Assembly: GCA_946614435.1 (NCBI GenBank)
Contig: CAMOGW010000009.1
Location: forward strand, 1-64,000
Reading direction: 5' to 3'
Source: an uncultured Prevotella sp.
GTDB taxonomy: Bacteria; Bacteroidota; Bacteroidia; Bacteroidales; Bacteroidaceae
DNA length: 64,000 bases
The notes under the pieces were generated by a model, which was not told the DNA's origin, ran no database searches, and saw only the letters and a program-made list of their open reading frames with translations. Below are positions 17,247 through 25,291 of the stretch, piece after piece. Numbering within the stretch: the first letter of the stretch is position 1; each line of letters begins with the position of its first letter. The position numbers were made by a program, and so were the translations under genes.

Positions 17247-17277
17247 CATTATTATTAATAACTAAAAACCAGAGATT

Positions 17278-17661
17278 ATGAATTTAAAGGAATTGATGAA
17301 GCAGTATCTTCAGGAAGAAGGCTTCTGCCCCAAGGAAACAGAATTTGGGCTCGAATTCAAGTGCGAAGGACGTTCTTTCGTGTTTTTCTACGATGGTGAC
17401 GACGACCAGTATTTTCGTCTGATGATGCCCAATATCTTCGATGTGAACGACGAGAACCGCGAGGCGGTGATGGCTGCACTCAATGAGGCCAATGCTTCTG
17501 TCAAGGTGGTGAAGGCTTACACACCGATTCCGGAGTCTGTATGGGTTGGCTTCGAGGTGCTGGTTGACAGCACTCCTGTATTGGGCGACATCGTTCCCCG
17601 TGGCCTGAACATGCTTCGAACGGCACAGCAAACTTTCTACGAGGCCCTGAAGAAAGGATGA
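17278..17661 (+). CDS. YbjN-like small protein
   Basis: A 127-residue protein with the alternating pattern of YbjN / type III-secretion-chaperone-like domains: FVFFYDGDDDQYFRLMMPN (34-52), a helical NREAVMAALNEANAS and SVKVVKAY, then VWVGFEVLV. These folds often bind and hold a partner protein. It directly follows the kinase-AAA+ gene and shares its terminator, so the two probably act together. No catalytic residues are seen. Confidence 0.65.
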   Translation: MNLKELMKQYLQEEGFCPKETEFGLEFKCEGRSFVFFYDGDDDQYFRLMMPNIFDVNDENREAVMAALNEANASVKVVKAYTPIPESVWVGFEVLVDSTPVLGDIVPRGLNMLRTAQQTFYEALKKG

Positions 17662-17685
17662 TAATTTGTATGCAAATATTCTATT

Positions 17686-17716
17686 AGCCCTGTTTCAAGA
17701 TGAAACAGGGCTTTTT
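17686..17716. terminator. Bidirectional terminator between convergent genes
   Basis: AGCCCTGTTTCA and TGAAACAGGGCT form a perfect 12-base stem, followed by TTTTT on the plus strand. It ends the kinase/YbjN unit and overlaps the last codons of the acetyltransferase on the minus strand. Confidence 0.9.
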
Positions 17717-18258
17717 GTCACTTTACATGGATTCCCGACGGCCACGCTGTCAGAAGGAATGTCTTTCGTCACGACAGATCCGGCTCCTATCGTCACATTG
17801 TCGCCTATCGTCACGCCAGGCAGAATGGTCACGCTGCCTCCTATCCACACGTTGTCGCCTATCGTTACAGGTTCTGCCCATTCTCTGCGGCTGTTTCGCT
17901 CTACGGGGTCGGTGCTGTGGCATGCTGTGTAGATGCTGACATTCGGGCCAATAAAACAGTCGTTGCCAATGGTCACGGGGGCCTCGTCAAGAACCGTGAA
18001 GTTGAAGTTGGCGAAGAACCGCTCGCCAACGCTGATCTGTTTTCCGTAGTCGCAATGGAAGGGCTGGTTCACGATGATGGCATCGTCGGCAATATGCCCC
18101 AGCAGTGCTTTCAGGATTTCCAGCTTCCTTGTCGTCTCAGACGGGCGCAGACTGTTGTAGTCGTGTATCATCTCTCTTGCAACTGCCAGCTCTTCGAGCA
18201 GCTGACTGTCAACGGCTGAATAGATCTCGCCAGCCAACATCTTTTCTTTTTCTGTCAT
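17695..18258 (-). CDS. Sugar O-acetyltransferase (maltose/galactoside type)
   Basis: A 187-residue left-handed beta-helix acetyltransferase. It has the N-terminal helix (MTEKEKMLAGEIYSA), hexapeptide repeats (VTIGNDCFIGPNV, VTIGDNVWIGGSVTILPGV), and TACHSTDPVERN carrying the catalytic histidine. It should move acetyl from acetyl-CoA to a sugar. I chose the internal ATG with AGAAG before it; the longer frame would overlap the dehydrogenase gene upstream. Housekeeping or surface-sugar use cannot be decided here. Confidence 0.88.
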   Translation of the reverse strand: MTEKEKMLAGEIYSAVDSQLLEELAVAREMIHDYNSLRPSETTRKLEILKALLGHIADDAIIVNQPFHCDYGKQISVGERFFANFNFTVLDEAPVTIGNDCFIGPNVSIYTACHSTDPVERNSRREWAEPVTIGDNVWIGGSVTILPGVTIGDNVTIGAGSVVTKDIPSDSVAVGNPCKVTKSPVSS

Positions 18259-18296
18259 AACTTCTATGCAAGTAGCATCATTCTTTACGTTGTCAA

Positions 18297-19007
18297 TCAA
18301 AGTTTCAGCCTCCTCCAGATCCATCGAGGAACACGCCGCCATACGGCAGTCAGAATACGGTATTTCCAGTCGATGATCCGGATGTGCTGTCGGTGATTGA
18401 TGGCATAGACAATCTCACGCGCCACCTTCTCAGGACGTAGCATCATAGGATAGTGGAAGTCACCACTCAGCAAAGCCGTATCAACAAAGCCGGGACGTAT
18501 GTCGGTAAAGCGAATGTTCAGTCCCCGACTGTATGCCTGTTGCTCGAGAGCCTGCAGATATACGTTCTGCATGGCTTTCGTAGCTGAATAGGCCGGTGCG
18601 GGACCAAGTCCCTTCGTTCCGGCTATCGAAGTGATGGCGGCGATGTGTCCGCTTCGTTGGTTGGCAAAGAACCTGTATGCCTCGCCTATCATCCTTGTGA
18701 ACCCTACTGCGTTAGTCTGTACGGTAGCCAATTCTATATCCTCCGTCAGTTCCCGGTTCTGCTTGCCGATACCAGAAGCATAGAAGAAGAGATCCATGCC
18801 GCCCAGCTCGTCGATAAGCTGCCGGAGTGCTTCCGATGCATTGTCTGCCGTTACGTCTATTCTTTTTACGGCATCTGCTCCGATACTCTGTAACAGTTCT
18901 GTCCGTCTCGCAGCCACACCGACCGTCCAGCCCTGTTCTATCAGTATCTTTGCAACCTCAAGTCCTATGCCCGACGAGGCACCTACTACTATTGCTTTCT
19001 TTCCCAT
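18297..19007 (-). CDS. Short-chain dehydrogenase/reductase
   Basis: A 236-residue SDR. VGASSGIG at 8-15 binds the dinucleotide, and YSATK carries the active-site Tyr and Lys, with SIAG upstream holding the Ser. The C-terminus is basic and aromatic (YRILTAVWRRVPRWIWRRL), which may touch the membrane. Its substrate is unknown. It starts one base after the stop of the phosphatase gene, so the two are one transcription unit. Confidence 0.9.
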   Translation of the reverse strand: MGKKAIVVGASSGIGLEVAKILIEQGWTVGVAARRTELLQSIGADAVKRIDVTADNASEALRQLIDELGGMDLFFYASGIGKQNRELTEDIELATVQTNAVGFTRMIGEAYRFFANQRSGHIAAITSIAGTKGLGPAPAYSATKAMQNVYLQALEQQAYSRGLNIRFTDIRPGFVDTALLSGDFHYPMMLRPEKVAREIVYAINHRQHIRIIDWKYRILTAVWRRVPRWIWRRLKL

Positions 19008-19008
19008 G

Positions 19009-19464
19009 TCATTTTATAAGTGAGTGTAACAATGCCTGACATCCTTCCGACACATCACGCCACGTGGCCTCAAAATCGCCCGTGTACCAAGGGTCGGCCA
19101 CATCTCCCGGCCTATCGGTATAGTCCATGAGCATCACGATTTTCCCGTCTGGGTCGCCACCGCAGATGCGGTTCATGTTGCGGATGTTCCAAGAGTCCAT
19201 ACCTATCAGCAGGTCGAAGCGGTCATAGTCTGAGCGAGTCATCTGCCGGGCTGTCTTGCCCTGACAGCCGATGCCGTGCTCTGCCAGTTTGCGACGTGCA
19301 GGAGGATAGACACTATTGCCAATTTCCTCGGTTGACGTTGCTGCAGACTCAATATGGAAGTCGTTCTCCAACCCTGCGCTCTTCACCAGATGTTTCATCA
19401 CGAACTCTGCCATCGGACTGCGGCAGATGTTTCCGTGGCAAACGAAAAGTATTTTATGTTTCAT
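19009..19464 (-). CDS. Low-molecular-weight protein tyrosine phosphatase
   Basis: A 151-residue enzyme with the catalytic loop CHGNICRS at 9-16 (Cys9, Arg15) and the DPWYTGDFE loop near residue 117 holding the general acid Asp. It hydrolyses phosphotyrosine or related phosphoesters. The start is the ATG before KHKILFVC; the longer frame reaches into the gene upstream. It lies between the exported protease and the dehydrogenase gene. Confidence 0.92.
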   Translation of the reverse strand: MKHKILFVCHGNICRSPMAEFVMKHLVKSAGLENDFHIESAATSTEEIGNSVYPPARRKLAEHGIGCQGKTARQMTRSDYDRFDLLIGMDSWNIRNMNRICGGDPDGKIVMLMDYTDRPGDVADPWYTGDFEATWRDVSEGCQALLHSLIK

Positions 19465-19483
19465 GTCGTCTAAGTCTGATTTT

Positions 19484-20602
19484 TTAGAAGAACCGTTTTC
19501 CATTCTTGATGACACTCAAGTTGTCAGGCAGTGCTTGGCGGTTCAGAAACAGATAGGTGGTGTTCAGCATCATGTAGTCGCGCGACATATACCAGATACC
19601 CTTATATTGCCCGTTCTCTCCCCATGAGTTCTTCACCATATAGTAGGGCTTGCCTTGCTCGTCGATGGCCTTGCCATAGATGAGCATCACATGGTCGTAG
19701 GTGAAGCGCCAGTCATCCCACTGCTCTTGCCGCATCTGCTGTGTAGGCTTGATGCTATCGGGCAGCATGGCCAGTCCTGTGCGCGTAAAGTCGCCCGTCA
19801 CGTCACCGCCCCAAGCCACGTTGTAGCCAGCGTCCAATGCCTTATCGAGCACGTCCATCAGATCAGCGATGTGGATGTTGTAACTGGGCTTCAACCGCCA
19901 TTTGTAGGGAGACTCGATGACGAAAGAAGCATTGAAGGGATGGTGCGTATAACTGGTCAGACTGACGTAGTCGTCGAGGTTGAGCCCCAGACTTTCGGCA
20001 AATGAGCGGGGTGTATATGTCTTTCCCTCATACATGAACGACTCAGGGCATCGGCCCACGAATCGCTCGATGACCGTCAGCACACTGTCCTTCCAGTGAG
20101 GCAGCGGCTCCTTGGCACCCTTTCTGACGGCAGCACTCACCGTTCGCTCCAGTAGTGGGAAGAACACCTTGAAGTTGGCCAGCGAGTCGCCTGTCAGCGA
20201 GCCAGGTGCGGGCATTGCCGTCTCAGGGCAGATGCCGTATTGACGGATCACGTCCACCACGTCGTCGCACGACCCACCTTCGGATATCTGGCTGTAGCCG
20301 TGCATGCGAACATAGTGGGTGGCACAGTCCATATAGTCGCGGTTCACCACGAACATCTCGCACAAGTCGTAAGTCTTGCCCGTCTTGCGCAGGATCTCAC
20401 TCTCCAGATACCCCAGCGTGGCGTAAGCCCAGCAGGTGCCGCTGCGATACTGGTTTTTCACACTGGTTATCGGATTCTCCTTTATTGTTGTGAATGTTTT
20501 CTTAGTCTGCTTGCTACTTGCCTGCTTCTGTAGGTTTTCCTGTGCCGTTGCCGTTACAGTGAGCAGCAACGCGGCAATGAAAGTTAAAGTTTTCATCGTC
20601 AT
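19484..20602 (-). CDS. Exported papain-family (C1B-like) peptidase
   Basis: A 372-residue protein with a signal peptide (MKTLTFIAALLLTVTATAQ) and a papain-type active site: QYRSGTCWAYATL with Cys57, DHVMLIYG with the His, and VKNSWGENG with the Asn. It belongs with bleomycin-hydrolase-like peptidases of Bacteroidetes. It should act in the periplasm or at the cell surface. I chose an ATG shortly before the signal peptide; another ATG lies two codons later. Confidence 0.88.
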   Translation of the reverse strand: MTMKTLTFIAALLLTVTATAQENLQKQASSKQTKKTFTTIKENPITSVKNQYRSGTCWAYATLGYLESEILRKTGKTYDLCEMFVVNRDYMDCATHYVRMHGYSQISEGGSCDDVVDVIRQYGICPETAMPAPGSLTGDSLANFKVFFPLLERTVSAAVRKGAKEPLPHWKDSVLTVIERFVGRCPESFMYEGKTYTPRSFAESLGLNLDDYVSLTSYTHHPFNASFVIESPYKWRLKPSYNIHIADLMDVLDKALDAGYNVAWGGDVTGDFTRTGLAMLPDSIKPTQQMRQEQWDDWRFTYDHVMLIYGKAIDEQGKPYYMVKNSWGENGQYKGIWYMSRDYMMLNTTYLFLNRQALPDNLSVIKNGKRFF

Positions 20603-20753
20603 ATTTATTTTCTTACATTCTTTTTCCTTTAGGATTTCCATCATTCTGGGACGAAAGTTGTATCGGTTGCAAAATTACTTAAATTTAGGCATAAATCATC
20701 CTAAAATCAGATACAAAATTGCTTAATAATCACAGAATGTTGTCAGAAATGAC

Positions 20754-20761
20754 TATCTTTG
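20754..20761 (+). promoter_or_regulatory. Promoter -7 element for a candidate small RNA
   Basis: TATCTTTG fits the Bacteroidetes -7 consensus. No convincing TTTG lies 19-21 bases upstream, so the call rests on the -7 box and on the terminator 140 bases downstream. Confidence 0.5.
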
Positions 20762-20767
20762 CCGCTC

Positions 20768-20942
20768 GTAATCGGCGAAGTCGCTATTCCCGCTGACGCG
20801 CCTACCCGTAGCCCTTCCACCGTGGGTGTGCCCACCCTTCACGGATATTGGGATGGCACCAAGAAAAGATGCTTAGGGTGGTAGATATTCTCTCTCTATG
20901 TGAAGAGGTGGAGTAGGCTATGGTTACCTCTCCACCTCTTTT
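20768..20942 (+). ncRNA. Candidate small noncoding RNA of about 175 nt
   Basis: The stretch runs from a -7 promoter box to a stem-loop terminator and has no open frame of note. It is GC-richer than the surrounding intergenic DNA and can fold locally, for example GTGGGTGTGCCCAC. Length and layout would suit a 6S-like RNA, but I do not recognise a family signature. RNA-family search and transcript mapping would decide. Confidence 0.45.
20904..20942 (+). terminator. Stem-loop terminator of the candidate small RNA
   Basis: AGAGGTGGAG (20904-20913) pairs with CTCCACCTCT (20930-20939), followed by a short T run. The 16-base loop is rather large. Confidence 0.65.
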
Positions 20943-21170
20943 CGTCTTTGATTTCGTCTAATCCCGTCTAAATTCCCGTCTAAGCTCGTCTAAATCTCAC
21001 GTAAATCTCGCTTAACGCCACGTAAATTTTCTAATCGAGAAATGCCCTAAATAAAGGGGATTCAGAAGATTCTCGCTTAAAATCTCGCGTAAAAGTCACG
21101 TAAATCTCACGTAATTCTCGTCTAAACACGTCTTAATTATCGTCTTATCTCGTCTAAATACTCCCAAATA
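20943..21170. repeat. Field of degenerate 10-11-base short repeats
   Basis: Units such as CGTCTAAA, CACGTAAATCT and CGCTTAAA recur about twenty times, mostly every 10 or 11 bases, in two runs around 20946-21030 and 21071-21165. No frame or hairpin explains them. Confidence 0.7.
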
Positions 21171-21754
21171 TATCTCCATAACTATCTCGATATTGTTCAT
21201 ATTATGCGTCGTACTTAGCAAAATGGAGACTTCGAAGGAACTGTATATAGTCTTCATCGTCCTCAAAAATATCCTAACGGTTAATACCATGAGGCATTAC
21301 GTGGTAATTCCAACGGTGCAATTGATTGCCAGGCGGAACGGTTATGCTGCTGCATAGTAAAGACATTTTTCTTATTTGTTCTCGTTTTTCTTTGGGACAT
21401 GGATGACTCTGTTCTGTTTCATTCGTTGAATGCTTTAGATTAAAGAACCGTCTCCTGATTCATCCTAACTGTGCCTGACTTGTTAGACTTCTTACGTACA
21501 AACATGGTGCAAAGTTAGCATGGGACGTCCAAATTTGCAAATTTCACACTCGCAGCTACCTGATTATTAAGATAGTATAATCTTTAGGACATGAGGGTGC
21601 GGAAAACAGGAAATATCTTTGTCATACACCTTTAAGTATTTTCATTCGGTTTTACCACATGTCTCGTTTAAGAACCATAAACCACATCACGTATTATCTA
21701 CTTTTTCTGCTTTTTTCATTTTTATACATTTCTTCAACCCAGTACTTCCGTTTT
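21171..21754. other. Intergenic stretch without a gene
   Basis: This AT-rich sequence holds no frame that looks coding. A 64-codon minus-strand frame at its left side starts inside the short-repeat field and lacks family features. I see no clear promoter, RNA or mobile-element signal. Confidence 0.6.
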
Positions 21755-22234
21755 TTAAGAATTAATAAATGTAATCATTGGCAGACTCAGTTTGCTGATT
21801 GTCTGGTCTGTGGTGAGAAATAATAGAGCATCTCCTCGTTGCATAGCTGTAGCTACATGAATGGCATCGTCTGATGATATGCTTGCCCCTCCTACTGAAG
21901 CAGGAACATCACAGAAATGAATTGCAGTATCTTTGCTCATATCCTCAACTATAAACCATGATGGCGGCTGATTCACAACCCCAAGCAATCTCTCCTTTGA
22001 AACGGATCCTGAAAATATATCGTCCAATTTATTTATCAGTTCAACAAAAGCAAATGTTGATGCGATGATATATCCATTGTCTTCCACATCGGTAATTATC
22101 TGATTCACATACCTAAGCATGTCCTTTTTCAAATAATTGCCCTCCTGCAAAGGATTGCGAGGACAAAGTGGATTGTATTGACGTATAATGTCTGATAGCA
22201 CACATGTATCAACAAAAACATATTCTATGGCCAT
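21755..22234 (-). CDS. PIN-domain nuclease
   Basis: A 159-residue protein with the PIN acidic set: VFVDTCVLSD (Asp9), a mid-protein FVELINKLD, DDAIHVATA (about 122-130), and LTTDQTI near the end. PIN enzymes are metal-dependent RNases, many of them VapC-type toxins. It is the last gene of a seven-gene minus-strand operon and overlaps its upstream neighbour by 10 bases, a toxin-antitoxin-like arrangement. A free toxin role or a role as effector of the whole cluster are both possible. Confidence 0.8.
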   Translation of the reverse strand: MAIEYVFVDTCVLSDIIRQYNPLCPRNPLQEGNYLKKDMLRYVNQIITDVEDNGYIIASTFAFVELINKLDDIFSGSVSKERLLGVVNQPPSWFIVEDMSKDTAIHFCDVPASVGGASISSDDAIHVATAMQRGDALLFLTTDQTISKLSLPMITFINS

Positions 22235-22611
22235 GATATTTCCCTAAATGATTCTAACATTTCTGTCTTATCCCACCATCCTTCACATTCATAGACACAG
22301 GCTTCTGTAGCAAATTCTATAGGATTCCCAACTCTATTGACATATTTTGCAGCAAAATCATCATCATTCATGGCTTCAATTAGTCCATGACTTGACAATG
22401 GTATGGCATTAACACACTCTGGAAAATCGTCTATCCGATTTTTCAGCTCTGAAGGCATCATAGTGCCACCCTTCTTCTCTTTCTCAATGATGTCAATAAC
22501 CAAGGGAATAGGCATAAAAGCGAAGTCCTTATATTCAGCATACATCGAATTGATGATTCCGCTCCGCATTATCGTTTGTAGTTCCTTTCTGTTTACTATA
22601 ACATCTGCCAT
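22225..22611 (-). CDS. Small protein of unknown function, PIN partner candidate
   Basis: A 128-residue protein I do not recognise. It begins with a DNA-binding-like or helical segment (MADVIVNRKELQTIMRSG), has a middle rich in acidic residues and ends in a Trp-containing helix. Its ATG overlaps the ATPase stop by one base (TAATG) and its stop overlaps the PIN start, so the three are translated together. The position just before a PIN gene suits an antitoxin or adaptor; no sequence motif proves this. Confidence 0.55.
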   Translation of the reverse strand: MADVIVNRKELQTIMRSGIINSMYAEYKDFAFMPIPLVIDIIEKEKKGGTMMPSELKNRIDDFPECVNAIPLSSHGLIEAMNDDDFAAKYVNRVGNPIEFATEACVYECEGWWDKTEMLESFREISWP

Positions 22612-23957
22612 TATAATTCGGTCTTAGTTTCGGCTAATGGGGCTTCATCTATTGCTGTAGTTTGCGTTGAGTAATTCTTATTGCTCTCCTTCCACGCTAA
22701 ATCCACTTTGTTCTTGTCTATTATATTCCAGTTATTCTGAACTGCCTTTTCAATCATCAAATACAGCAGTCGTAAAAACCTGCCAGGAATACGATCAGAT
22801 TTTTCCATGGCATAACTGATAGCATCTTCTGTGAATGGCCTAATAGATGCATCATCTTTATTAATTCGTGACGCTTTCAAGTATATTTCTGCCAATTCAT
22901 TGATTAAGGCATCGTTCGACATTGGTTTGAAGAAAATGGAATTATCTGACGATGTTTCACCACCAAGGCTACAAAAACGGTCTAAACCTGATGCGCCCCA
23001 GTGAGGCATAAGTAATTCTTGACTATTGGGGTGGATAGTCAGCACTATCTTGAAAAGACCATCAATGGCGTTGGAGCAATTACCATCGATAAAATAGTAC
23101 CGCAGATTGTCGCAAAATGCACGTCTTTCGTTAAAATTTTGATATTGTATCATCTTCTCTGCCTCATCCAACAATATAATGCAATTTGTAAACAATGCGG
23201 CTTTAAGCAATTTTTCTATTTTGTCAAAAAAGAAGGTCAAACCATCCTTCTTCCAGAAGAAATCATTCTTATTATCATCAAGAAGTGCCATAAATGATTG
23301 GTAATTCCCTCCAAACAAATGAGAATTATCATCTGCAAGACCGGCCTTAACCAACTCATTTAACACATACTTATTCAAATTCGGTATATCAACCCCATGT
23401 TCTTTAAGCCAATCATCATTAGCTATAGTATCCTCATAATTGGAGTCGTTAATACTGTCATCTATCACATCATTCAACAATCCACTCATGGCACGAAGTC
23501 GGCAGAAAACAGTGAGGAACAAACCCTCGCTATGCATTGAAGTAAAAATCGAATGAGCCACGTCATTTAGTGTCCGACTCTTTTTATCAGCAGAAGGCGA
23601 TACATAGACAGCATATAATACGCTGTCGCCGTTTGACATATTGTCGCCCAAATCCGAATTGATTGATTTCTTCATATGGTTCAAGAAAGCAGTCTTTCCT
23701 ATGCCACGACCTTTATACGCAGCATAGTCCATCAGTAATCCTATCTTGTTGGGGGCATTGACAATATGATCTTTAAAGTCTTTTATCTCCCCTTCTCTTA
23801 TTTTATCAAGAAAGATACTGCCGTTAACTCGCAAATCAGGACTATATGGTTTAACAGCAGGCTCACTGGGAAATGGGTTTTGGGTGAAGCCTAAGAATTG
23901 ATACTTATTCTCAACTTCATCTGTCTTCTTTGGTTTACGAAACAGTTTATTATCCAT
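22611..23957 (-). CDS. P-loop ATPase of an undescribed operon
   Basis: A 448-residue ATPase. Walker A is GRGIGKTA at 83-90 and Walker B is IILLDEAE at 260-267; the C-terminus has a lid-like helical part with RIPGRFLRLLYLM, as in ORC/Cdc6-type and STAND-like ATPases. It probably senses or remodels a nucleic acid or protein complex. It starts two bases after the winged-helix-like gene. AT-rich codon use differs from the core genes of the window. Confidence 0.75.
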   Translation of the reverse strand: MDNKLFRKPKKTDEVENKYQFLGFTQNPFPSEPAVKPYSPDLRVNGSIFLDKIREGEIKDFKDHIVNAPNKIGLLMDYAAYKGRGIGKTAFLNHMKKSINSDLGDNMSNGDSVLYAVYVSPSADKKSRTLNDVAHSIFTSMHSEGLFLTVFCRLRAMSGLLNDVIDDSINDSNYEDTIANDDWLKEHGVDIPNLNKYVLNELVKAGLADDNSHLFGGNYQSFMALLDDNKNDFFWKKDGLTFFFDKIEKLLKAALFTNCIILLDEAEKMIQYQNFNERRAFCDNLRYYFIDGNCSNAIDGLFKIVLTIHPNSQELLMPHWGASGLDRFCSLGGETSSDNSIFFKPMSNDALINELAEIYLKASRINKDDASIRPFTEDAISYAMEKSDRIPGRFLRLLYLMIEKAVQNNWNIIDKNKVDLAWKESNKNYSTQTTAIDEAPLAETKTEL

Positions 23958-23959
23958 AA

Positions 23960-25243
23960 TTATAAGGGTTTAATTGCTATTAAAGAATACATAATTCCAT
24001 TTAGATAGACACCTCTTCTGTTTAATTGGACTTTCATGTCTAATCTGATGTCTGTCTCTAATGATATGGAATAATTTATCTCGTGTCTTACCGACATCTC
24101 GTATGTTATTTGTAGATATTTCTCAAACAAGAAAGGACTAATCCTCAATAGTCGACAAACTTCATCTCTTATATCTTGTAACGATATATATATTATCGTC
24201 TGCTTGTTATAATATATCTGATATACTTCAATAAGCGTGTCGATAAATATTTTCTTTATTGACTCCCATTTTGGTGTATGAACATAAAGGCATCTTCCTT
24301 CTAAATCAGTAATAAACCTTTTACACGAGAAGTCATCAGAGGGACATTCATCTTTAAATGAGGATATAGGATACAGAATACGCCCCGGAATGTCTGGATG
24401 ATAGTCTGTATAGCATATCAGATTGAAGTTTTCCAGTCTTGGACACCAAACCATAAAGGAACGGTGTGTCATGTCACTTCTCTTATTAGGAAACTCCATT
24501 TCACCACTATTGGGGTTACATCTGGAAAAGAACTTCTTCACAGCAATGGTTTTCATCGCCAATGAAAGTCTGTTGCGCTGTGAGTAGTTCACTTCATCAT
24601 TGGGAATCTCTGGGTTATTAATCTTAGGGCTTTGTGAACCCAAGCGAAGAAACTCTTCTGACAAATCTCTTATCCAGCACTGTTCGTCGTATGGAAAAGA
24701 ACCTGGTATCTTTTTCTGAACAAGTCTGATGGTGCTTAGACTAACCTCCTCAAGTTCTGTTGTCCATGTATTATCAGACCATTTTCTTGATGTTAGAGGT
24801 TTCTTTAATGGGAGGGGGATAACTATCTGACCCTGTCCTTTCCTATTTAACTCCCATAATCTATTTATAAACCATGCAGGTGTAACGAAAACGCTTTGCA
24901 TCTGGTCTAATAGCTTCTCCATTGCTTTCTCTTTGTTACTTGAACAAAGATCCAGATAGTCTAAGCCGTCATCAGTTATCCAATATAAATCATTTTTCGA
25001 TTCTCTTTTTATAAATCCATAGTGAATCAATTCACGAATCAAGTCTGCATATACAGTTTTACTTATACTATCTACAAGTATAAGTCCTTTTACTCTTTGC
25101 GGAATTTCGCTTACAAGCAAAGCTTGGTCAATGAAGCCCTTGCTCTTAGCGATCAAAAGTGCTTCCTTGTACAAGTTGAACTCGGTAAAATGTCCCACAC
25201 CATACAATTTCGGTGTTGACCATATTTGCTTATAACTACTCAT
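23960..25243 (-). CDS. Unknown protein with winged-helix-like N-terminus
   Basis: A 427-residue protein not matched to a known family by eye. Residues 30-100 read like a winged helix (YADLIRELIHYGFIKRE, then DLYWITDDGLDYL). The rest is a mix of helices and strands without clear catalytic motifs, ending in repeated beta-strand patterns. It lies directly before the ATPase gene and may be its DNA- or RNA-recognition partner. Confidence 0.6.
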   Translation of the reverse strand: MSSYKQIWSTPKLYGVGHFTEFNLYKEALLIAKSKGFIDQALLVSEIPQRVKGLILVDSISKTVYADLIRELIHYGFIKRESKNDLYWITDDGLDYLDLCSSNKEKAMEKLLDQMQSVFVTPAWFINRLWELNRKGQGQIVIPLPLKKPLTSRKWSDNTWTTELEEVSLSTIRLVQKKIPGSFPYDEQCWIRDLSEEFLRLGSQSPKINNPEIPNDEVNYSQRNRLSLAMKTIAVKKFFSRCNPNSGEMEFPNKRSDMTHRSFMVWCPRLENFNLICYTDYHPDIPGRILYPISSFKDECPSDDFSCKRFITDLEGRCLYVHTPKWESIKKIFIDTLIEVYQIYYNKQTIIYISLQDIRDEVCRLLRISPFLFEKYLQITYEMSVRHEINYSISLETDIRLDMKVQLNRRGVYLNGIMYSLIAIKPL

Positions 25244-25291
25244 TTAAGATATTTCCAAGTAAGCAGTCACTTCTAGGAGTGAATGACCGAT

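Noticed and set aside
21096..21290. A 64-codon minus-strand frame in the intergenic region
   Set aside because: It covers the short-repeat field and has neither a good start site nor family features.
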